41,768 bases of DNA from NCBI RefSeq assembly GCF_000875975.1, contig NZ_BAWW01000063.1, positions 1 to 41,768 on the forward strand. The letters are read 5' to 3'. A program made the translations under genes and the position numbers. The stretch is from Parachlamydia acanthamoebae (GTDB taxonomy: Bacteria; Chlamydiota; Chlamydiia; Chlamydiales; Parachlamydiaceae). The notes under the pieces were generated by a model, which made no database searches, had not been told where the DNA came from, and saw nothing but the letters and a program-made list of their open reading frames with translations. Below, piece by piece: positions 25,933 to 34,821 of this stretch (position 1 is the first letter of the stretch; each line of letters opens with the position of its first letter).

Positions 25933-28900
25933 TTAATCTAAAATGGGTTTGAATATGTTATGAGGAATAGGATTAGAAAACTTAAATGGATAAATCTGGA
26001 ATAAATGGAAACCCACATTAATTTCTGAAAGTAAAAGGTCGGAAAGATCTTTTTTAATGATTGCAGATATGCTTTCTAGCTGCCCAGAAAAAAGCACAGA
26101 AAAATTCTCGTTCATTTTAATTTTAGAAAGACTCTCAAAAAGTTTGGGTAGCAAGGATTTAAAACCCTCTCTTTCACAAATTTTTTTGAAAATAGAAATT
26201 AAAAACCGGCGATTCTCATCAAGAGTTGTTTCGAGGACTTTTATGGCCTCTTTGTTTAAAATTTCATCTAGTTGTTCGAAAAATTTTGGAGGTAGTGGGG
26301 TAGAGGAATTTTTCGACATAAAAAGAAAATAGACTAAAAGAGCGCTTGAGCATTCTATGGGTTTTAATTGAAGTCTTTCACAAATTGTAATCGTCTTTTT
26401 TAGTAAGTTGAGTAATACAGAAGATTTTTTTGCGTAGAAACCCCATCGTATATATGTTTTAATCAATTTTTGCCAAATGCATAAAAATGAAAAGCAATTC
26501 GATCTCTCCAAAGTATGGATTCCAGCTTTCTCTAAAAAAAGCTGGGAAAATTGCAGAAAAGACTTTCGGTGAGCTTTTGTGGGGGAAGCCGATTTTTTTA
26601 AATGGATGATGAATTTTGCAATTGTGATGAATTCCAGTGGATCCATGATCTCAAGAGGGACATTAAATAATGCTGTCATCAGTTTGTAAAGATGTGAAAA
26701 ATTTAAATTTTGTTGTTTCCGATGCAAAATATATAAAAGGCGTTGTTTTACTTTTATGTTGTTTTTTGAGAGAGAAAATTGGGTAACAAAATAATCTAAA
26801 TGAGATGCAGAGAGATCCTCAATATCTAAATTTAAATAAGTATTTATCACAACATATTCTGGATCATTTTTGCGTAGAATGTTCTGATCAAAGATTTTTT
26901 TTAGACAATTTTTGACTCTATTGAGATGAGCCTCTTTTAACATAGGATGATTTGGAGGGATACTAAAGACAACATCTAAAAAAGCTTTTTTCACATAAGG
27001 ACAATCTTTTGGTGCGTCATTTAATAAATGAAGATCGAAAGTTAGAAAAAGTTGTGTATGTAAAACATCCTGTTCACTTTTGCAAATATGAAAATTAGAA
27101 AAACATTCCCTAATGCATCTGATTTTAAAAGCCATCTTTTCATAAAAATTAGCGCCTTGTACATGTTTGACAAAGAAAATCCAGAAACCGTTAAATGGAC
27201 GTGTGTTACTTTTTAGATTCCATTCTTTAGGAATGAGCAGAGAGCAGACCAGAATATTTTCCCATAATTGTTTTATTGAAGGATCTGAAAGCTTTTTTAA
27301 GCTTTCTTGACATGTTCCAAGGAAGTAATCAAAACTATTTAAAATCTCCAGCATTTCTTTAAAACGATCTGTTCGTTTCAAAAAAGCACAGAGTGTGTTA
27401 AAGCAATCAATTCTGAGCTGAACATAATTTTGTGGGGAAGCCAATTGAAGATGTCGATCGGATAGACATGTATTAGCAATAAAGAGGTTTTCGCTGCAAT
27501 TAGAAGACATCAGACGCTTAAGAATGGCCTCGATAAGGGGGGTATGCTCCCTAAAAGGTGATATTTCTAATTTTTTTGTATTTCTTGTTTTAGAAATTGT
27601 AATCGGCGTTCTTTGTTCCTCGAAAAAAAGCAATTTGCCCGCCATGTAGATTAAAGACTCACTTTGAAGTCCAGAACGTAGGCTTAAGGTATAAATGTGG
27701 TTGAGCACATCACAGATTGGCATATAATCAATGCGTTTCCCTGTCCAATTCTCATGCAGAAATCCGAAATACTTAAACATGGAAATGCTCATTTCACCAA
27801 TAAGACTTTTATTCAAATGTTTGGGGCCTGCGCTTTTGAGTGTTTTTAATAGGTTGTCGTGTAGGGAAAGGAATGGATGATGATGAATCTTTGATAAACC
27901 AGATTTTAATAATTCCTCTAAATAGTCGAAAGCTTTGCTGAAAGAAGAGAAGTCTCTAAAGTTCACGCATAAATTTAGATACGCGAAGATCAATGTAAAT
28001 TTGTGGACTTCCCATTGAGTTTGCTGCTGGGTTTGAATGCACTCTAACTTCTCATGAATTTTGGAAAGCAATTCTTGTTGGGGTTTAAAATGGGGTGTCG
28101 CAGTGAACAGCTTAAGAGATTGCTGAAGAAACATGACCGGGTCCTGTATTTCAGGATCAACTAAAAAAAAAGCCGAAAGAGATTGCACATGCATATGTTC
28201 AAAAATACAGGTGATTAATGAGCTTGTATGTACTTCTTTATGGATGAGCACTGAGCTGGCTTTCTCGGCTAAATAGTCCAAAAAACTCTTTTGTATATTT
28301 TTGTGGTGGGATTGTGTGACTTCGTGGATGACTCGTTCCCAAAATTTTGGATGAATGGGAGGCATGCAATTTATAAAGCTGATAAATCCAACAAGGTTGT
28401 TGGTACGAATGAGAGAGAACGCGTATGTTTCGCTGATCGAATTCCATCCTATCTCTTTCAAAAATTTTTTGTGTTGAGCCGCGTCTTTTTTATTTTCAAC
28501 AAATTGCTTAAAATGGAGTGTTGCTTTAATGGTCTCTTCTTCAGAAAGGGGGCAAAGTAAAAGTCGTTTTAAGGTCTTTTCTGCATCGCCTGTTAATTCC
28601 ATTTGGATACATATTTTTATTTCTTCAAAAAGTAAGTCTTTATAAGCTTCTAAATCGGATTTCTTCAATTGATCTTTCATTTTTGAAATATTATCTATAT
28701 TTTCACCAGGAAAATCAGAATATTCAAGACGTAAATAGATATAAGCTTGAGACAAATTTTTAATTATTTCAGAATTTTTAAGCTGTTCATCTTCGAGCTC
28801 GTTTAAAATAAAAATAAAATGGGAGAACAGGGCGTCTTGATTTCGATCTGTTTTTTGCAAAAGATAATTTAGTAAGATCAAAGATTTTGATGGGTCTTGC

Positions 28901-29190
28901 TTACACCATTTTGTTATAAGAAAATAAGCAATCTCTGCAAGTGGGTTTTCAAGGATGAAATCTAAGGCTTTAAAGTATAAAACCCAACTTTCCTGATTTG
29001 AAAAATCAAAAAGTTCATCTAATTTTAAATGCACAACTTTTTCAGTAGATAGTTTAGCTAATCGTTCAAGTTCTTCAGAATAGATTTTTAGAATATTTTT
29101 TGTTGTGACTGAAATGGTCTTGTTTTGTTTTGTCGGATCGTAGACTATGGGTAAATAAAAAGATTTGCTTGCGATCAATGGAGTTGTCAT
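25933..29190 (-). CDS. Giant helical-repeat chlamydial protein, paralog B
   Basis: 1085 residues, unrecognised, soluble and predicted almost entirely helical. The region around residues 64-110 (SWVLYFKALDFILENPLAEI, then SKSLILLNYLLQKT) aligns by eye with the neighbour's EEWLSYFKGVSLILDRP stretch. FLCIWQKLIKTYIRWGFYAK near residue 900 aligns with its LICFWTELMKFYVDNHLYGK. Divergence is high, so the duplication is old. The first gene of the pair, it would be transcribed from the AT-rich region just above 29190, where TATAAC occurs. The N-terminus (MTTPLIASKSFYLPIVYD) has no secretion signal I can identify, though type III signals are not readable by eye. Confidence 0.75.
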   Translation of the reverse strand: MTTPLIASKSFYLPIVYDPTKQNKTISVTTKNILKIYSEELERLAKLSTEKVVHLKLDELFDFSNQESWVLYFKALDFILENPLAEIAYFLITKWCKQDPSKSLILLNYLLQKTDRNQDALFSHFIFILNELEDEQLKNSEIIKNLSQAYIYLRLEYSDFPGENIDNISKMKDQLKKSDLEAYKDLLFEEIKICIQMELTGDAEKTLKRLLLCPLSEEETIKATLHFKQFVENKKDAAQHKKFLKEIGWNSISETYAFSLIRTNNLVGFISFINCMPPIHPKFWERVIHEVTQSHHKNIQKSFLDYLAEKASSVLIHKEVHTSSLITCIFEHMHVQSLSAFFLVDPEIQDPVMFLQQSLKLFTATPHFKPQQELLSKIHEKLECIQTQQQTQWEVHKFTLIFAYLNLCVNFRDFSSFSKAFDYLEELLKSGLSKIHHHPFLSLHDNLLKTLKSAGPKHLNKSLIGEMSISMFKYFGFLHENWTGKRIDYMPICDVLNHIYTLSLRSGLQSESLIYMAGKLLFFEEQRTPITISKTRNTKKLEISPFREHTPLIEAILKRLMSSNCSENLFIANTCLSDRHLQLASPQNYVQLRIDCFNTLCAFLKRTDRFKEMLEILNSFDYFLGTCQESLKKLSDPSIKQLWENILVCSLLIPKEWNLKSNTRPFNGFWIFFVKHVQGANFYEKMAFKIRCIRECFSNFHICKSEQDVLHTQLFLTFDLHLLNDAPKDCPYVKKAFLDVVFSIPPNHPMLKEAHLNRVKNCLKKIFDQNILRKNDPEYVVINTYLNLDIEDLSASHLDYFVTQFSLSKNNIKVKQRLLYILHRKQQNLNFSHLYKLMTALFNVPLEIMDPLEFITIAKFIIHLKKSASPTKAHRKSFLQFSQLFLEKAGIHTLERSNCFSFLCIWQKLIKTYIRWGFYAKKSSVLLNLLKKTITICERLQLKPIECSSALLVYFLFMSKNSSTPLPPKFFEQLDEILNKEAIKVLETTLDENRRFLISIFKKICEREGFKSLLPKLFESLSKIKMNENFSVLFSGQLESISAIIKKDLSDLLLSEINVGFHLFQIYPFKFSNPIPHNIFKPILD

Positions 29191-29599
29191 AGTTAGCTCG
29201 AATCTAGATATTGGAAGTATTTGTTTGCTTGCTAAGGCGTTATATAAATTTTTATTTTTTGTTAGAAAATAGCTGAATTTTAGATAAAAAGATAGCTTTA
29301 TCCATTATGTCTGAAGGACTTCTATGTAATTAAATTTTAATATCTTTATTTATTCCTTCCATTTTATTACTGAAATAACTACAATTTTTGCTGTTTATTC
29401 AGAGGTGAATAAAAAAATATGAAAACAGGACTTTTTGTTGTCCAAAGTTTGACTTTCTTCAGCTCACAAATGCGTATCCCTATCCGCTAAGCTAAAAAAT
29501 CCCTTCCTACTTAGTGAATTTGCATGAAAATTTTTGGAAAATAAGTTATACTTGACAAAGAGAGGTCTAATAAAATATAGCGAATTCTTATTCATAAAA
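29191..29599. other. Non-coding AT-rich gap between divergent operons
   Basis: This gap holds the presumed minus-strand promoter of the giant gene pair and the plus-strand promoter of the dksA operon (29552-29581). At about 29391-29410 a perfect 8 bp hairpin with GAGG loop (TTTATTCA/TGAATAAA) occurs. No gene of convincing quality was seen; an 87-codon plus-strand frame at 29534-29797 overlaps the dksA promoter and has no ribosome site. Confidence 0.5.
29552..29581 (+). promoter_or_regulatory. Promoter for dksA-lspA operon
   Basis: TTGACA (29552-29557), 18 bases, TATAGC (29576-29581). The start would be near 29588, leaving a leader of about 240 bases before dksA, into which a minus-strand small frame (29600-29707) is embedded. 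Confidence 0.5.
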
Positions 29600-29707
29600 T
29601 TACTTGCCGACCAATACCGCGTCCGGCTTTGCTTTTTGAACTTTCTTCGATATCTTTTGGCTAGATTTCGAATGTTGTGGTCTCACACCTCGTGTAGATC
29701 TTGGCAT
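29600..29707 (-). CDS. Candidate 35-residue basic protein, antisense to the dksA leader
   Basis: A minus-strand frame reads MPRSTRGVRPQHSKSSQKIS then KKVQKAKPDAVLVGK. AGG lies 6 bases before the ATG, and GATAAT is a possible -10 further up. The composition (eight Lys, four Arg, no Asp/Glu except one Asp) is like small ribosomal or nucleic-acid-binding proteins, but no family was recognised. Being short, it could be a chance frame. Its position opposite the dksA leader is unusual. Confidence 0.4.
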   Translation of the reverse strand: MPRSTRGVRPQHSKSSQKISKKVQKAKPDAVLVGK

Positions 29708-29829
29708 CTAAAACCTAGAACAAAATTATCTGAAAATTTGAAAGGCAGAAGGAATGGTATGGAGAGCATTCCCGTAGGTAGGGTAGATTATGAATAAAAT
29801 CGAATAGATTGGTCTATAAGGAGAAACGA

Positions 29830-30195
29830 ATGGCGCTGAAAAAAACTGAAGTGGCAAAATTTAAAAAAAGACTAGAAGAGATGCGCGATCATCTGACGCG
29901 TATGTTGAAAGGATCGACGGAAGAAGTCAAGAAACCTGACGAAGCGACCGGCTATTCTCAACATCAAGCTGATCAAGGAACCGATGACTTTGACAGAACA
30001 ATCAATTTGGAAGTAACGACAAGAGAATATGCGATTTTGAGACAAATTGATCGTGCACTGGAAAAAATTCACGATAATACATACGGGATTTGTGATGTGA
30101 CTGGTGAAGAAATTCCTCTTGCACGTTTAGAAGCAGTTCCTTATGCTTCCATGACTGTGAAAGCTCAAGAAAAGTTAGAGAAAGGTCTCATTTAG
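29830..30195 (+). CDS. dksA: DksA/TraR-family protein lacking the zinc finger
   Basis: DksA-type proteins enter the RNA polymerase secondary channel and tune transcription. The start at 29830 (MALKKTEVAKFKKRL) has AAGGAG 6 bases upstream. Residues 1-80 form the coiled-coil with the acidic tip region (DQGTDDFDRTINLEVTTREY). The C-terminal block YGICDVTGEEIPLARLEAVPYA keeps the shape of the family's zinc finger, but only one Cys of the usual four is present and the last pair is replaced by SMTVKAQEK. This zinc-free form is known from chlamydiae, so I read it as native, not damaged. lspA begins 2 bases after the stop. Confidence 0.9.
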   Translation: MALKKTEVAKFKKRLEEMRDHLTRMLKGSTEEVKKPDEATGYSQHQADQGTDDFDRTINLEVTTREYAILRQIDRALEKIHDNTYGICDVTGEEIPLARLEAVPYASMTVKAQEKLEKGLI

Positions 30196-30197
30196 GT

Positions 30198-30716
30198 ATG
30201 ATGAAGTTTAAAGCATTCTGGATTAGTATCGTCGTTTTGATGTCGGATATGATATCTAAGTATTATGCTTTTCACTATTTGCCTAAGCCCTTGTTTGAAT
30301 CTTACTGGTATCCCTACGGTGGGATACCGGTTTTCCAAGATTTTTTTGGGGTTCAATTTTCACTGAATTACGTGGAAAATAGAGGTGCAATCGGAGGGAT
30401 ATTTGCCGATTTTCAAGAGTATCTGCTTGTTTTCCGCATTCTTTTAATTGCCTCATTATTTTGTTATTTACTTTTTTATCGTTACGAAAAAAAGTTAGAA
30501 ATCCCCCTTGCTTTGATTATTGGGGGGGCAGTCGGAAATATTGTCGATTATTTTTTGTATGGACATGTTGTCGATATGCTTCACTTTGTTCTGTGGGGTT
30601 ATGATTATCCCGTTTTCAATTTGGCTGATTCAGCCATATGCATTGGAATTGTCTGGATTTTCCTTTATTCCTTTGTTTCCACTTCACCTAAGTCTTCTAC
30701 AAAAGCGAATGTATGA
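30198..30716 (+). CDS. lspA: Lipoprotein signal peptidase II
   Basis: LspA cleaves the signal peptide of diacylated prolipoproteins in the inner membrane. 172 residues with four hydrophobic segments. The conserved blocks are present: VENRGAIGGIF (about 54-64), the first catalytic Asp in VGNIVDYFLYGHVVDMLHF, and the second in FNLADSAICIGI. Two ATGs in a row at 30198 and 30201 could start it. It follows dksA by 2 bases, and its stop overlaps the start of the next gene (ATGTATGATGAAG), so it is translated within one operon. The dksA-lspA order is conserved in chlamydiae. Confidence 0.95.
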   Translation: MMKFKAFWISIVVLMSDMISKYYAFHYLPKPLFESYWYPYGGIPVFQDFFGVQFSLNYVENRGAIGGIFADFQEYLLVFRILLIASLFCYLLFYRYEKKLEIPLALIIGGAVGNIVDYFLYGHVVDMLHFVLWGYDYPVFNLADSAICIGIVWIFLYSFVSTSPKSSTKANV

Positions 30717-31408
30717 TGAAGTCTCCTCTGCGTGTTGTCAAGTTAGAGGACGCCATCCCTTTGCAGGCCTCTAAATGGTTAAATTTGCAACTACTCATTA
30801 GTAGTGAACAGATGGAGTCTCTTTTCGAGGAATTAGGGTTGTTTTATATCTACTCGATTGGTCGGGTAGTGGAATGTGGTGCAGGGGAAATCTTGCGTGA
30901 TGACTTCTTAAAAGCTTATAAAGATTATATTCAGACTTTGCTAGCTGGAAAGCTTCCGGACTATCAAATCACCTCTACTTCTTTTTCTTCGATCTTTACT
31001 TCGGATTTAGACGCCCTTTATTGCATTCAAACAGGTGAAAACCAGCAATTAGTTCGCATTGGAAAGCCTGTTATTCAAGTTCAAGCCCATACGTTGGATT
31101 ATTCTCCGCTTGATGGCAAGTTTCGTTCCATGATTTTTGGGCAAGATCATATCCCTTGGGGAATCCAATTTTCTTATCCACAGATTCACCAAGATGGCAA
31201 AGACGTTGTGCAAACTCTTCATCGTAAGGATTTAAATACGGAGTTATTTCGTCGCTTGCAAACTTGGGTGCGTTTAAATACAATACCGACAGCTTTTTCG
31301 GTTGATGAAAAAAAAATCAATGTACCGGTGAGAATCGGAAAAGATTGTTTTTCTTGGATCAACCAACACTGCCAACTCGTGAAAAAAAATCTTAGAGTGA
31401 TTGTTTAG
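30713..31408 (+). CDS. Conserved hypothetical protein in the dksA-lspA operon
   Basis: 231 residues, unrecognised, no signal peptide or membrane helix. Beta-rich segments include LVRIGKPVIQVQAHTLDY, then SMIFGQDHIPWGIQFSYPQ. The C-terminus is basic (LVKKNLRVIV). The ATG overlaps the lspA stop by 4 bases, which points to translational coupling. The next gene, a GDPD, follows closely, with its start at 31434 just past this stop. Context (lipoprotein processing, phosphodiesterase) does not settle a role. Confidence 0.8.
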   Translation: MMKSPLRVVKLEDAIPLQASKWLNLQLLISSEQMESLFEELGLFYIYSIGRVVECGAGEILRDDFLKAYKDYIQTLLAGKLPDYQITSTSFSSIFTSDLDALYCIQTGENQQLVRIGKPVIQVQAHTLDYSPLDGKFRSMIFGQDHIPWGIQFSYPQIHQDGKDVVQTLHRKDLNTELFRRLQTWVRLNTIPTAFSVDEKKINVPVRIGKDCFSWINQHCQLVKKNLRVIV

Positions 31409-31433
31409 ATTTAACAAATCGGATGTGTTCCCG

Positions 31434-32198
31434 ATGGATATCTTTTTTCAAACTTCCTTACATCCTAATCTTCCTCTTACGGCTCCGATTGCAAATATAG
31501 CGCATCGTGGAAATTCTAAAGATGCTCCAGAAAATACTTTGTGCGCTTTTCAGCAAGCACTGGATATCGGCGTGGACTATATCGAAATAGATGTGCATTT
31601 AACGAAGGATGGAATTCCTATTGTTATTCACGATCTTTTTCTTTCACGGACATTGCCACATGCTAGGGGCTCGGTCGCAGACTTTAGCTTTTCAGAACTG
31701 CAAAAGTGGGATGCTGGCATATGGTTTGATCCTAATTTTGCAGGTCAAAAAGTCCCTTCTCTGGAAGATGTATTGGTTTTATGCAGAGGGAAATGTGGCT
31801 TGATGGTGGAGATTAAAGAGGGCTCGGCTTCTCCCAATGAATTAGCTGAAGTTGTCTTGAAAATCATTTCGGCAGAAGCGAATAAAGTTGTGGTAGGATC
31901 TTTATCATCAGAAATTATGAAAGCCTTACGAGAAAGACAGTCTTCCCAGCCTCTAGTTTCGATTATTGAGGAGGAGAAAGAGTGGCAGCAACATGTTCAG
32001 TACGAACCCGACATTGTCGCCATGCACTATGGATTGATCACCCAAAGAATGCTGAGTCTGTTAAAGCAGATGAAAAAGAAAGTGTGGGTGTGGACTGTAG
32101 ATGATCCTGGAATGATGAATTATCTTATCCAAGCTCACGTGGATGGCATTATTTCGAACTGTCCACGTGAACTTAAACAGGTATTGAGTTTGCGCTAG
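31434..32198 (+). CDS. Glycerophosphodiester phosphodiesterase
   Basis: Hydrolyses glycerophosphodiesters to glycerol-3-phosphate and an alcohol, in phospholipid turnover. I use the ATG at 31434 ([12 protein letters not shown]); the longer frame would start with TTG at 31401 inside the upstream gene. The GDPD TIM-barrel motifs are intact: [14 protein letters not shown] with the catalytic His-Arg and Glu, [12 protein letters not shown] with the metal-binding Glu and Asp, and IVIHD. A later LMVEIKEG strand and [14 protein letters not shown] near the end are also typical. There is no signal peptide, so it should be cytoplasmic. About 254 residues, normal for the short bacterial form. Its stop overlaps that of the convergent eno gene. 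Confidence 0.92.
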   Translation: MDIFFQTSLHPNLPLTAPIANIAHRGNSKDAPENTLCAFQQALDIGVDYIEIDVHLTKDGIPIVIHDLFLSRTLPHARGSVADFSFSELQKWDAGIWFDPNFAGQKVPSLEDVLVLCRGKCGLMVEIKEGSASPNELAEVVLKIISAEANKVVVGSLSSEIMKALRERQSSQPLVSIIEEEKEWQQHVQYEPDIVAMHYGLITQRMLSLLKQMKKKVWVWTVDDPGMMNYLIQAHVDGIISNCPRELKQVLSLR

Positions 32199-33499
32199 AT
32201 TTTTTTGGCTGAGTGACTGTCTGCATAACGTGCGATTGAGCCAAGCTCAGCTTCAATGCTTAGTAAGCGGTTATATTTCGCGACTCTGTCCGTTCTGCAC
32301 AAAGACCCTGTTTTAATCTGGCCCGAATTTGTAGCCACGCAAATATCTGCAATGATGCTGTCTTCTGTTTCACCCGAACGGTGAGAGATGACTGCGGAAT
32401 AAGCGTGTGTTTGGGCGAGCCGAATCGTCTCTAACGTTTCTGTTAATGTTCCAATTTGATTAACTTTGACTAAAATAGAGTTCGCAATTTTTTCCTCGAA
32501 TCCTTTTTGTAAAAATTTAGGATTCGTCACGAAAATGTCATCGCCAACGATTTGAATTTTTTTACCTAATTTTTCTGTTAAATACTTCCAGCCATTCCAA
32601 TCATTTTCGTCCAGGCCATCTTCAATGGAATCGATCGGGTATTGATTGCAAAGGGATGCTAGGTAATCCGTCTGTTCTTGTGCCGATCGCTCTGCAAAAG
32701 TTTGTTTTTGCCGCTTCTTTTTCTTTTCGATATAGGTCTTATTGGCTTTATCATAGAACTCAGAAGCTGCACAATCCAAGGCTAGTGTCACTTGCGAGCC
32801 AGGATGATAGCCTGCTTTTTCAATGGCCGCTAAAATATATTCGATGGCGGCTTCATTAGATGGCAGATTAGGGGCAAATCCGCCTTCATCGCCAACGGAA
32901 GTCACATGCCCATCTTCTTTTAAAATTTTTTTCAAAGTGTGAAAAATTTCAGCTCCCCAACGGATCGCTTCACGAAAAGAGGGGGCGCCAGTAGGGCGAA
33001 TCATAAATTCTTGAAATTCCAACGAGTTGTCTGCATGGGCACCGCCATTCATAATATTCATCATAGGGCAGGGGAGAATATAGGTGTGGCTTCCGCCAAT
33101 GTAACGATAAAGGGGTAAATGCGCAGTGGCGGCTCCGGCGCGAGCTAATGCTAAGGATGCACCTAAAATGGCATTTGCACCAAAACGTCCTTTATTTTCA
33201 GTCCCATCGGTAGAGATCATGAGCAAATCTAATTCTGTTTGATCATAGACGTGTCTTCCAATCAAGATCTGCGCAATGGGCCCGTTCACGTGGGCAATCG
33301 CTTGCTGGACTCCTTTCCCATGGTAACGAGAGGGGTCGTTGTCGCGTAATTCAACGGCTTCGTGTTCACCTGTAGAGGCTCCAGAAGGGACGGAGGCTTT
33401 GACTACGATATCTCGATCGGTTGCTAAGGTGACTTCAAGGGTTGGATTCCCACGAGAGTCTAGAATTTCAATCGCTTTAACAGATCGGATGTAAGCCAT
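32195..33499 (-). CDS. eno: Enolase
   Basis: Converts 2-phosphoglycerate to phosphoenolpyruvate. 434 residues, normal length. Conserved blocks: [17 protein letters not shown] at the start, [46 protein letters not shown], the metal ligand block [21 protein letters not shown], the catalytic Lys in [13 protein letters not shown], and [11 protein letters not shown]. All the metal and catalytic residues I checked are present. It follows rsgA by 27 bases on the same strand, suggesting co-transcription. Confidence 0.98.
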   Translation of the reverse strand: MAYIRSVKAIEILDSRGNPTLEVTLATDRDIVVKASVPSGASTGEHEAVELRDNDPSRYHGKGVQQAIAHVNGPIAQILIGRHVYDQTELDLLMISTDGTENKGRFGANAILGASLALARAGAATAHLPLYRYIGGSHTYILPCPMMNIMNGGAHADNSLEFQEFMIRPTGAPSFREAIRWGAEIFHTLKKILKEDGHVTSVGDEGGFAPNLPSNEAAIEYILAAIEKAGYHPGSQVTLALDCAASEFYDKANKTYIEKKKKRQKQTFAERSAQEQTDYLASLCNQYPIDSIEDGLDENDWNGWKYLTEKLGKKIQIVGDDIFVTNPKFLQKGFEEKIANSILVKVNQIGTLTETLETIRLAQTHAYSAVISHRSGETEDSIIADICVATNSGQIKTGSLCRTDRVAKYNRLLSIEAELGSIARYADSHSAKKI

Positions 33500-33526
33500 A
33501 TTTACCTCACTTTGTGTTTTAAAGAT

Positions 33527-34678
33527 TCAACGGCGCAAATGTTTTTGTGTGATGCTATGCAAAAGGTCGTGGTAAGATTCAAAGCGCAGAAGAGAGATTT
33601 TGCCTTCTTCTACAGCCTGAATGACAGCGCAATCTTCTTCATGTAAATGGGAGCAGTTCGGAAATTTGCATGTGCGTCCAACCCGATAAATTTCAGAGAA
33701 GTAGCTTTCTAATTCATTTTGGTCCAGGTCCCAGACTCCAAAGCTTTTTATTCCAGGTGTATCGATGCACCATCCCCCAAAATCGAGTGGCATAAGATGT
33801 GTTGTTGTTGTCGTGTGAGCCCCTTTTTTAGTGCGGTGCACGATTTTCCCGATACGCAAATCAGATCCGATCAGAGCATTAATCAAAGAGGATTTTCCTA
33901 CGCCTGATTGACCAGAAAAAACGGAAGATTTGTCGCGCATTTGTTCTTTTAATGCCTCAATACCTTCTCCTGTAACCGTGCTTACAGGGATAACCTTTAA
34001 GCCTGCTTGACGGTATCCTTCTAAAAATGTCTCAAAAAGAGCTTTTTCTTGCTCGAGTATGGGATCTTCAGCATCTGATGTGGAGAGCAGATCTATTTTA
34101 TTTACCACAATAATGGGCGTCATTCCCCCTTTTTGTGTGGCAATAATATAACGATCTATTAATGAAGGTTTTAGCGGGGGGCTCAAAACGGAAGCTGTAA
34201 TTAATACTTGGTCAATATTGGCGGCGATAAGCTGTTCTTTGCGCCTGGAAAGGTTGTCTGCTCTTGATAAGATTGTCTTGCGAGGTTCAACATGTGCAAT
34301 TAAACCCTCTTCCGGAGTAGTTTTTTCAAAAAGAACAAAATCGCCAACCGTGACTAAATTTTTTGCTAATCCTCGTTCTTTTTTCAAAACTCCACGTAAG
34401 GTACACAGAAATTCTTGGTCGCCACTAGCGACGAGGATTCCCTGTGGAACAATGGAGATGACGCGACCTTTGTCTAATTCATCTCTGGAAAATTTTGCAT
34501 TACGCTGTTCAGCTAATTGTTTTTCATGCTTTTCCCGATCTGTTTTTTTATACTTGGAGCGATCTTTTTGAGAGGCGAGTTTTCTTTCTAGACGGTGTGC
34601 TTTGCGATCATTACCAAAATATTCATCTTCGATTGGGCAAGCAACCCATTTTTTTTGACGTTTTTTCTCTGAATTCAT
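33527..34678 (-). CDS. rsgA: Ribosome small-subunit GTPase RsgA
   Basis: RsgA is a circularly permuted GTPase that checks maturation of the 30S subunit. The motif order proves the permutation: NKID (193-196) comes before the P-loop GQSGVGKS (256-263) and DTPG (306-309). An OB-fold lies before it (about 70-130). The C-terminal zinc site is C337, C342, H344 and C350 (CKFPNCSHLHEEDC). Compared with E. coli the protein has a long basic N-terminal extension (residues 1-65, many Lys/Arg), likely ribosome-binding. No strong ribosome site precedes the ATG. It is followed by eno. Confidence 0.96.
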   Translation of the reverse strand: MNSEKKRQKKWVACPIEDEYFGNDRKAHRLERKLASQKDRSKYKKTDREKHEKQLAEQRNAKFSRDELDKGRVISIVPQGILVASGDQEFLCTLRGVLKKERGLAKNLVTVGDFVLFEKTTPEEGLIAHVEPRKTILSRADNLSRRKEQLIAANIDQVLITASVLSPPLKPSLIDRYIIATQKGGMTPIIVVNKIDLLSTSDAEDPILEQEKALFETFLEGYRQAGLKVIPVSTVTGEGIEALKEQMRDKSSVFSGQSGVGKSSLINALIGSDLRIGKIVHRTKKGAHTTTTTHLMPLDFGGWCIDTPGIKSFGVWDLDQNELESYFSEIYRVGRTCKFPNCSHLHEEDCAVIQAVEEGKISLLRFESYHDLLHSITQKHLRR

Positions 34679-34749
34679 ATCTGACTAAAATAAGGGTTAA
34701 ATAAATGTATTTTAAACCAAAAATGGGTCGAGATCAAGAGGAATAACAA

Positions 34750-34821
34750 GAAAGCATTCATTAGATGAGAATTATAGAGCCTATAAAAAGGCCCTAATTC
34801 ATTAGATCGATTAATGCTTTC
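34750..34821. repeat. Nested inverted repeats at the end of the F-box-like gene
   Basis: GAAAGCATT (34750-34758) pairs with AATGCTTTC (34813-34821). Inside are GAATTA/TAATTC around GCCT/AGGC, and the 11-base direct repeat ATTCATTAGAT occurs at 34756-34766 and 34797-34807. The right arm reaches into the F-box gene's last codons. It may end the F-box transcript, but no U-run follows. Confidence 0.4.

Noticed and set aside
29534-29797. Plus-strand 87-codon frame before dksA
   Set aside because: Overlaps the dksA promoter, lacks a ribosome site, and has unusual composition rich in Arg, Leu and Phe with no family match.
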